Shown here: piece after piece, positions 56,714 to 64,000 of the stretch
Layout: every line of letters begins with the position of its first letter
Position numbering within the stretch: the stretch's first letter is position 1
Assembly (NCBI GenBank): GCA_026686845.1
Contig: JAIVEN010000008.1
Location: 36,894,501-36,958,500, forward strand
Reading direction: 5' to 3'
Source: Adenanthera pavonina
Taxonomy: Eukaryota; Streptophyta; Magnoliopsida; Fabales; Fabaceae
DNA: 64,000 nucleotides
Program-made: the position numbers and the translations under genes
The notes under the pieces: generated by a model
The model's input: only the letters and a program-made list of their open reading frames with translations
What the model was told of the DNA's origin: nothing
Databases searched by the model: none

Positions 56714-59225
56714 TGTAACATCATGAAATTTTGATGAATATTCAAAACTCAATATTTTAAAATCTATAAAGAATTTGTAAAAATGAGTGTACATTATTTG
56801 GCATGAAATAGGACAAAGAAATCAATTATCTCAGTTGAAAGGAAAAATGAAAAAATGACAATTTTACACCTAGAAAAAAAAAGGAAAAAGAAAAAAAATA
56901 TAATAATAAAAAATTTAAGTCGGTGAGGCATGGAGAGGTGGATGAAAAATTTATGAATTTTGGAATAAATTACACCTGATGATCTGAAAGTTTTAAAAAT
57001 TATAAATCAGACTCGGATCAAGGGCATGTTTGTAAATATGAAAAATTATAGTCAAATGAAGCTCTCAATGAGTTAGATCCAATGAAATATAGTATGGAAT
57101 TTATTAAGGTCAAAATCATATTTATTGGGTGATTAGGATTTAATATTAATATTTTACCCAATAAAAGTCAGTTTAGACTGCAGAGAAAAGACAGTATTGA
57201 TCCAAGGATAATGATTGGACCTTATTAAAATATACTTTGGGTCTAGATAATGATTTTGGACCAAAAGTAATGGTTGGATAATCCTGTACCAATTTAATGA
57301 CAATTTTGGCAAAAATACCCAATCGATACGGGTAAATTTAATCGGTAAAGGGTATTTTGATCCATAAATATTATTTAGGCAATTTTTGGCCAGAAAGGGG
57401 ATGAAAAACGTATGATTTCTGAATGGGACATGAAGGGAATTATTGGAAAAGCTTTTTAAAAGAAAAGTAAGTGAAAATAGATATAAAAGTTAATTAAGTT
57501 ATTATATGACATAATTATCATTATAAAACACACCATTTCATCTTCCTCACGAAAAAAAGACGTTGGTTTAGTGGAGAAGGAAGCTAGGAAGGCGTGAGAG
57601 AGAGAGAGAGAGAGAAAAAGGGAGAAGAGAAAATCACAAGATTTATCCCAAAACTTCAATGTATTATCTTATAACCCTTTTCTTGTGTCTCTTAGCAATT
57701 TTAAGGTATTTTAATGGTTATTTTCCCTCTATTTCCTTGCTGAAAGTTTCTACCTAGAGAGAGAGTAGAGAGAGAAAATGAAGGTATATAGGCCATAAGG
57801 TGCAAGAATATGTCATTGGATTACAAATTAATCGGTTAGTTATTTTTCTATGATTTATGATAATTTTTTGCCCAATTAGGGTTCATTATAGGAAGGGAAT
57901 TTCAAGTTTTTGACCTCAAAAATAGATTCTTTAGGTCCAAAATAGGTTAGAACAAGTATGTTGTATAAGGAATGTATGATGGATAACAAAGTGTAAATTT
58001 TAGTTCAAGTGAGCACTTTGTGAATGAAATTGGATAATTAGTGGTTAATGACATTATTTTATGATGCTATAGGATCCAAAGGAGTGCGAAAAGATCAAGG
58101 AAAGGGTTTACAAAGTTTGGAGACTATTGTAAAGCTCAAAGGTAGTTAATTTACCTATCTATGCTTCTGTATTGTCATTGATGTTGCTTACTTTGAATGA
58201 TGTGTTTAATGTTTGGAATGTTGTCTTGTGATGATTTGGCATTGTTGGTTGGATAGTTTGAAGGGTAATGTGACCCTGGATATGTTCAAATACAAGGGGA
58301 AGTGCTGCCTAAATTTTTATAAAATGGTTATGCCAAAATGATTTGATTGCATGCTTGATGTGTTTTTAGATGAATACTTGCAATATATATGATGATATGT
58401 GTGCATGATGGTAGTTGCTACTAAGATTCTTTGAATCTCACCCCTTTCCAAATGTCTAACCAATTTTAGGTTTAAGTTATGGCAAGATTACCCAAGAAAG
58501 GAAAGGCAAGGAGAAGCAAAGTAATATTCAAGATAATGATACTTAGGTTGATACTATTACATGAGAGGTTATGTAAAACCTTATGGGACATGATCATGCT
58601 ATGCTTCCATGTTAATATGTTCCTTTAGGTTCTTATGGAGTATCATGTAAGATAAAGGCAAGTTATGGCTATTTATGTACATATGAGTGTGTATTTTGGA
58701 AAGTTGGGAGGATGCAAGAGACTTTTCTGAATATGGTTGGGAATTCGAAGTACTGTACATACCTCGATATGTTCAATGTATGAGTGTTTTACATGTATGA
58801 AAACTAGACATGTGTAGCTTTCCATAGACACAAAGATCACTCAATTTGGAGTTGTGTATGATTTATGGTGATTTTTCAAAATTATGGTCAGAATCAGAAA
58901 TTTTAAAAAATAACCATTGCTACAGTGTATGTAAAACGAACTTACTGTATAAGTTGGCCAAGTAACTTCCCTGTTCAATATTTTTCCCATGTATAGAATC
59001 TTTTAAGCTATAATTAGAGACTTGAACCATATCAATATGATTTTTCTTGATTTAGTTATGAATTTTCAAAGTTTACCGGGTAAAAAGAAATTAACCAAGG
59101 GAATGGTACCCGAAATGAAATAAATTGGTTTAAATTGTTTTATGTACTCAAGTCTCTAATCAAGTAATAATGGACTTAAATATAGTTTAATACATGAGAA
59201 ATGAGTGTAAGTATGAGGTGTTACA
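56714..59225 (+). mobile_element. Solo LTR of an LTR retrotransposon (2512 bp)
   Basis: Begins TGTAACATCATGAAA and ends ATGAGGTGTTACA, i.e. TG...CA ends with inverted TGTAACA/TGTTACA. The 5-bp target duplications CATAT (56709-56713 and 59226-59230) are exact. No coding region, primer-binding site or second LTR lies inside, as expected after LTR-LTR recombination. Long LTRs beginning TGTAACA occur in plant Ty3/gypsy chromoviruses (Tekay/Del type); that assignment is inference. A (GA)n run at 57596-57616 lies inside. Confidence 0.88.
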
Positions 59226-59439
59226 CATATGCTTGCAGCTTGCAAGTTGGTAGCACAAAAAGCTATCTCATCTCTAATAGAAGAGATAGTGAACTCTTCT
59301 GCAATACTGTATCTAGAAGGCAAAATCACGCAAGATCTCTCACTCTATAAGCCACCCACACCCACACACACCCCCCTCACCCAACCCAACACACACACAT
59401 CGAGAGAAAAAAAAAATACTCCTACAACTTTAGATTATA

Positions 59440-60445
59440 AGTTATGGGAGTATTTTGTAGCTACCGATCTCAGTTGGTATTGGAGGAAACTAATGCACTC
59501 GAGAAGCAAATTTATCCAAGGGTTCCAAATGGCAAATGACTTGCAAGCCCTAGTGGAAATTATACAATATCTATAGGTTAGAAGTGGTTGCAAGGACAGT
59601 GCACCAACTTTGTCTAAGCCCCTTTTGTTAGGGGGAAATATAGGGCCTGTTTGATTCTATTTCTGAAAACAGTTTTTCTGTTTTCGGAAACAGAAAACTC
59701 ATAAAATTTGTTTGGTAAACTTGTTTTTTATTAACTGTTCTGGAAAACAGAAAAATAAAAGAATAGAAAACTCAGAACATCTTTAAGGTGTTTGTAGTTT
59801 TTGTTCTGGAAAGCACAAGGAAAGGTGAGAAACACCCATCTCATTAATGGTAAAGTTATAAATTTTGAATAACTTATCTATTACTTACTAGTCATGATTT
59901 TGAGAACAATTATTCAAACAGATTTTTTTTGTTTTCTTATTTTCAAAACTTATTCTCCAAAACAGTTTTACAAAACTGTTCTCAGAACAATAAAACAGAA
60001 AATACTGTCAAACATGCCCATAATCTGCCAAACCATTCGATTATTTTGTGGCTAAGAGCTAAAGAAAAAAACGATTACTTACAAAGGACATGCTACTTTC
60101 TTTTAATTGTCAGGTTGATTCTCCTAAATGTGTGTCCCATAAAGTCGATAATAAGTTGGTAAATCATTTGTTCTTTAAATGTGAGTAGTCTAAGGAGTTA
60201 TGACATGATGCTATTGTTTGGATTGATTCTCGATTAGTTAGTAGAAGGCCCAGAAGTTGGTGCATTCTTTTAAGTATAATAAGGTGCGAAAAAATGTGTT
60301 ATTTGCAGTGATAACTGCAGTTACATTTCATATATGGAAAGAGGGGAATTCCAGGGTGTATAGGAATGTCCAAACTTCTCAACAACAAATGTTGTCGAGA
60401 ATTAAGGCTGAAATTTGCATGAAAGTAAAATCATGCCTTCCATAA
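59440..60445 (+). mobile_element. L1-type LINE relic split by a MITE
   Basis: Left part 59440-59640 includes a WYWRKLMHSRSKF stretch like the SW-WRKLL-LR block of plant L1 ORF2. Right part 60020-60445 includes HSIILWLRAKEKN, then in another frame LTKDMLLSFN and a zf-RVT-like run (KCVSHKVDNKLVNHLFFKC, then SKELWHDAIVW), and VTFHIWKEGNSRVYRN, like the L1 C-terminal YHIWRERN block. Stops and frameshifts are present. The element at 59643-60019 separates the two parts. Confidence 0.65.
59643..60019. mobile_element. MITE with GGGC-TGTTTGA ends (377 bp)
   Basis: Starts GGGCCTGTTTGATTCTATTT; the other end read outwards is GGGCATGTTTGACAGTATTT. Inner arms carry TTCTG-AAAACAGTTTT in both directions. 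ATA lies on both sides (59640-59642, 60020-60022), a possible 3-bp target duplication. It is probably PIF/Harbinger-like, but hAT is not excluded. Confidence 0.75.
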
Positions 60446-62740
60446 AATGTAAGAGGGGGAAATTAGAGATTTTAAGAGCATGTAATGTTGTGTAGGATCC
60501 CTAATCCTTGGTCTTTTGTATATGGTGTAGTGTTTTACCACAGAAGAGTTTTGGAAATAGATGATTAATAACCCTTTCTAGAAGGTGGCCTAGTTATCTC
60601 TTCTCTTCTATTTGTGTGTTTGTTTGTTTGGTGATTTGGAATGAACTGAAAGTTTCACCAAAAACTTAAGATTACCATAAAGCAAGGGCACAGGCAAAAT
60701 ATGATAATAATATAATGGTGAAGATGGATTCTTAACATATCACAAGCAAGAAAGAATTAAAAAACACAAATAAATGTATTTCAGCACTCAATAATAACTG
60801 CTACAAAATCTTTTGTACAGGTTCTATATTATTTAGTTAAAATAATATACGATGCTTTCTAAGCTGTCATTGACAAAAACTTAGTGCCGAATTTCAATAT
60901 AATAAGAACAGTTTAATCTGCTCAAGATTACATAAGTGTAAAAAAGGACAACACAAAATAATGGTACTCTCCCAAGGCCGCTACAAACTGCCCAACATTC
61001 AACTGAAGTTATCCCTCCAAGCCAAACCAGGCTAGAAATACATAAAGGCTTGTACAACTAACTAGCGTATCTCTATTCATTAAAATAATGTAATAATGAC
61101 AAAATGTAAAAATACTTGAATTGCCGTATCCAAAATGCTAAAAAAAAAAAGGTTTACAAGTTTTTCATAAGATGAAACTCGTATACATAAAATTTGTTGA
61201 TACAAAATCAGAATACAGAACAAAATATTTCCAGCAACAATTAAGTACAATTCAAAACCTTTTGAATGCTATTGGATAACTTATTTTTTTCGTAAGATAA
61301 TATATTAATTAGTATATAAATGTATGTACAAATACAACGAGAAAACAGACACTCTCGTACTTCAACCCATTTACAAATAGGTACCCTGTACTTTAAAATT
61401 TATATTATAGATCCTTGTAGTTGCAAACTTAGATACCTTGATAAAAGGTTTTCAAAAGAGAGAAAGGAAGAGGGAAGTGAAGCTTAAAATGCCATCCCTG
61501 CATGAACCTCGCTTCCCTCTTTTTCTGTCTCTCCTATGGATTATCTTCTGTGACATGAAAATATTCAAACTGAACCCTTTCATCCACCTTTCAAATTCAG
61601 GAAAGAATGGTGTTTGAGATTAAAATCACCACCAAAAAAAAAAAGAAGAACAAGAACAAGAAGCTGGGGTTTTCTTTTGTTTTTTTTTTGGGGGGCTTGG
61701 GGGGGGGTGTTGTTGGATTTGAGAGCAATATTCTAACAAAATAGGAAATACTGTCTAGGTCAAAATCTTCGTTGTGTACAACTCCAATATTCCAAAAGAA
61801 TATTAGGAAAAAAGGGAGTCTAGGCTTGAAATCCTGAAAGGAATTGTTTAAAAGTGAAATTATATCATGGCAAATTGGCAATCTCAGTTGAAGTCACAGG
61901 TTTATATTTATAGATTTGCAAATGGTAATTTGTGAAAGGGTTGAAAAGGTCAACTCCCAAGTTTGTACGAGTTCTATTATCTGGATTTTAAAGATCATAG
62001 AGAGGCTAGTTGAAAGTGAGTGCAAGGTGTGTTTGTGCATTTCTCCCTAAATAAATATATATACATTACTGAGTCTAGGTCTAGGTAGTAACAGTACAGG
62101 TGAAGCAAGGTGAGTATCATGCAGTCAGACCCTTAACTATCCACAAATCCAAGCAAGTAAATTTTCTGAATACCCGCATGGGTTGGGTATTTTGCCCATT
62201 CCTAGGCTCAAACTCCAGAGCCCAATGCTATTCGATCAAGCTGCTTAGTTTTCCAAATGAAACAAGAAAAAGTAATCAGGTTGCAGATGCTTGGTGTATG
62301 CGGGCGTTGAGGCAGAAACAGCTTCACATTCAAGGGAATTATGCTCCTACTCAACTGTAAAGAGCTCTTTGAAATCTGATATCCAGAAATTAAACAAAGA
62401 TGTAACTCTTCTGCAGTTGCATGATCCGATTTTACATCAGCAGTCGTCTATGACTTGACACTGTCTAACTTTGATTCCACAGCTAAACATTTACATAAAT
62501 TCAAGTGAGACACAAATAAACGTAGGTATATAGGAAGAAAATATTAATTTCCATTATATATATAAAGGTAACAGCAATGGCTTACATTGATCAAGCAGAC
62601 ATGCTAGCTAGGTTAAGGTGAAAAAGCAAAAAAAGTGCAAAAGATGAGACAAGTGGAGAGAAAATAAAAAGAGTTAGGCATAGAAGAGAGGGAAAAAAAA
62701 CCTCTTTTCTTTCTCTGTTTTCTCTTTCGTTGTAAATCTT
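60446..62740. other. Intergenic region downstream of the carrier gene
   Basis: AT-rich. A G-run (GGGGGGCTTGGGGGGGGG) lies at 61690-61707. 62100-62360 is GC-richer with a short open frame that resembles nothing known; it may be non-coding transcript or 3' flank. The bases just below 62741 probably include the carrier 3' UTR (minus strand). Confidence 0.4.
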
Positions 62741-63790
62741 TTATCTTGTCAGAACGTCTTGATTCTTTGTGGAAAGTCGTTTTAAAAACTCATATGTGGT
62801 GATCATTGTTGTTGCAGACATTGACATTGAAGTCCATCGAGGTCCCAATCCTCTGTAGCAGGCCATCCAACCACCTTCCTTAAGCAATTTCCTCACAATC
62901 TGCATAACTGTTGGTCCTCGACGACCATTCTCATCACCATCCAAGACCTGAAGTCTTGTCTTGATCGTGTCCAGTGGCATAGTAATTAAGGCAGACATGC
63001 CACCAGCCATTGCTGCACTGACTCCCTGAACTGCCATTACCATTTTTGAATCTGGCCTCAATACATCAGTTGCAGCATACCTGTTCTTATCATCTTTCTT
63101 GCCCCAGTAGTACCCAACTCCACCCCAAATCAGCCTTTGCGCAACGGAGTATGAAGCCCACCAAACTGCATTTGAGGGTGCATACGTCAAAATTGATATC
63201 CCAAACCCCCTATACAAACCTCTGAGACCATCTGTGTTCAGAATTTTCCTGAAAGCATCAATCCCATTGACATATAGATGTGCCGAAGCCTTAGGAATAT
63301 TTGAATTCCTACGACCCTGAACCATCAACCTCTGGCTCACAACATCAACGGGGGTCCACACGAGTTGAGCTGCTATGGCAGCACTCAAACCTGCAGCTGC
63401 ATTGGCAATAGTAGCTGCAGTGGGTTCTGCTAGCCCAAAACTAACCGTGGCAGAACCTACGTTACTCTTAGTTATCTCCAGGGCAGCCATATATAGTGCT
63501 CGAGCTGGGATTGTACCCACCAAAGAAGTACCAAATCCTCTGTACAATGCTCGAAAACCCTCATACCTAATAAGTGAAAATGCAATTTGGATGCAAGAAA
63601 CTTGGGATTGTGCAACTTGCTGCCGGGTTTTTAACACAACAATCGGATACAGAGTTGCCGAAACCCCTGAGAAAAGGGCAGCACCGAGGAAGAAAAACTT
63701 CGATTTATCAAGCATATGCCAATCAATATCAGCTGGGACTCGAACTTCTTGAGCCGATTGTTCCTCGGCCTCGCTCTCACTCAAGCTCAT
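62741..63790 (-). CDS. SLC25A44-like mitochondrial carrier protein
   Basis: Inner-membrane transporter of the mitochondrial carrier family. Intronless, 349 residues, starting at ATG 63790 (MSLSESEAEE); a GTG nine bases upstream is in frame but is not a plant start. Three carrier repeats are visible. Signatures: PIVVLKTRQ at 49-57, PVDVVSQRL at 147-155, PLDTIKTRL at 272-280. Repeat 1 lacks the usual acidic residue and repeat 2 has Gln where Lys/Arg is usual. Each repeat ends with a YRGFG or YRGLG block (83-87, 193-197, 312-316). SLC25A44 in animals carries branched-chain amino acids; the plant substrate is not known to me. Resembles Arabidopsis At5g26200/At1g72820. No damage is seen. Confidence 0.94.
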   Translation of the reverse strand: MSLSESEAEEQSAQEVRVPADIDWHMLDKSKFFFLGAALFSGVSATLYPIVVLKTRQQVAQSQVSCIQIAFSLIRYEGFRALYRGFGTSLVGTIPARALYMAALEITKSNVGSATVSFGLAEPTAATIANAAAGLSAAIAAQLVWTPVDVVSQRLMVQGRRNSNIPKASAHLYVNGIDAFRKILNTDGLRGLYRGFGISILTYAPSNAVWWASYSVAQRLIWGGVGYYWGKKDDKNRYAATDVLRPDSKMVMAVQGVSAAMAGGMSALITMPLDTIKTRLQVLDGDENGRRGPTVMQIVRKLLKEGGWMACYRGLGPRWTSMSMSATTMITTYEFLKRLSTKNQDVLTR

Positions 63791-64000
63791 TTTCGCCACT
63801 TTTTAACCCTCAGAAAGTGCACCGAAGAGCCAGAAATGACCCAGAATCAGAATATGGTTCAATTTCTTCCAAACCCCGTCATCTTCAACACCAACTGTAC
63901 AACCTCAAAAACCCAACAAAGGAACGTGGAAAATAAAGAAGAAAAGAAAAATCTAACTGTACGAGCTGTACAAGTGACAATCCAATAAGATGCGTCAAAA
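63791..64000 (-). other. Carrier gene 5' UTR and promoter start
   Basis: Sequence upstream (minus sense) of the carrier ATG. It is GC-balanced like a leader and is cut by the window end. No TATA box can be assigned. Confidence 0.4.

Noticed and set aside
15680..57616. Microsatellites such as (GT)n, (GA)n, (AT)n, (ATA)n
   Set aside because: Common background repeats; listed within regional entries where useful but not treated as findings.
62100..62360. 86-codon frame downstream of the carrier
   Set aside because: Its first codon is not flanked by gene-like context and the translation resembles nothing known.
1..64000. CRISPR arrays, operons, bacterial terminators, organellar insertions
   Set aside because: None seen. 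All genes are spliced or plant-type nuclear genes, and the repeats are transposons, minisatellites or microsatellites.

Overview
The window is nuclear DNA from a flowering plant, almost certainly a eudicot. It has GT-AG introns, long AT-rich intergenic stretches, many small transposon relics, and a TIR-NBS-LRR (TNL) disease-resistance relic; grasses lack the TNL class. I assembled the gene models by eye from splice sites and family knowledge. No database search was run.

Layout, left to right. 1-127: end of a hAT-like element, cut by the window edge. 1693-7464 (+): PDAT1-type phospholipid:diacylglycerol acyltransferase, six exons, 678 residues. 9573-11720 (-): TNL pseudogene that has lost nearly all of its NB-ARC domain and carries frameshifts and a stop. 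16078-17547 (+): PLS-class PPR gene whose original C-terminus has decayed past the stop. 18000-19260: Ty3/gypsy gag-protease relic, then a 117-119 bp minisatellite. 24392-29361 (+): CID4-like ataxin-2-type PABP-interacting protein, 14 coding exons, 657 residues. 37523-40366 (+): NF-YA transcription factor subunit of the NF-YA3/8 type, with a miR169 site in its 3' UTR and a Tourist-like MITE placed exactly on a splice donor. 42125-46716 (+): Alfin-like PHD-finger protein, five exons, 254 residues. 46.7-62.7 kb: a transposon nest containing RTE and L1 LINE relics, a Stowaway MITE, two hAT elements with 8-bp target duplications, and a 2.5 kb solo LTR with a 5-bp duplication. 62741-63790 (-): intronless SLC25A44-like mitochondrial carrier, 349 residues.

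The genes do not form one pathway: they cover lipid synthesis, RNA metabolism, transcription, chromatin reading and transport. The order CID, NF-YA, Alfin-like, carrier is still informative. From memory, Arabidopsis keeps the same neighbours as separate pairs (CID3/NF-YA5, CID4/NF-YA6, NF-YA3/carrier, AL4/carrier), so this window looks like the unfractionated ancestral block. I found no new kind of biological system. The strongest signals are the MITE-host hybrid splice donor, the miR169 site, the synteny block, and several transposons with clean ends and target duplications.
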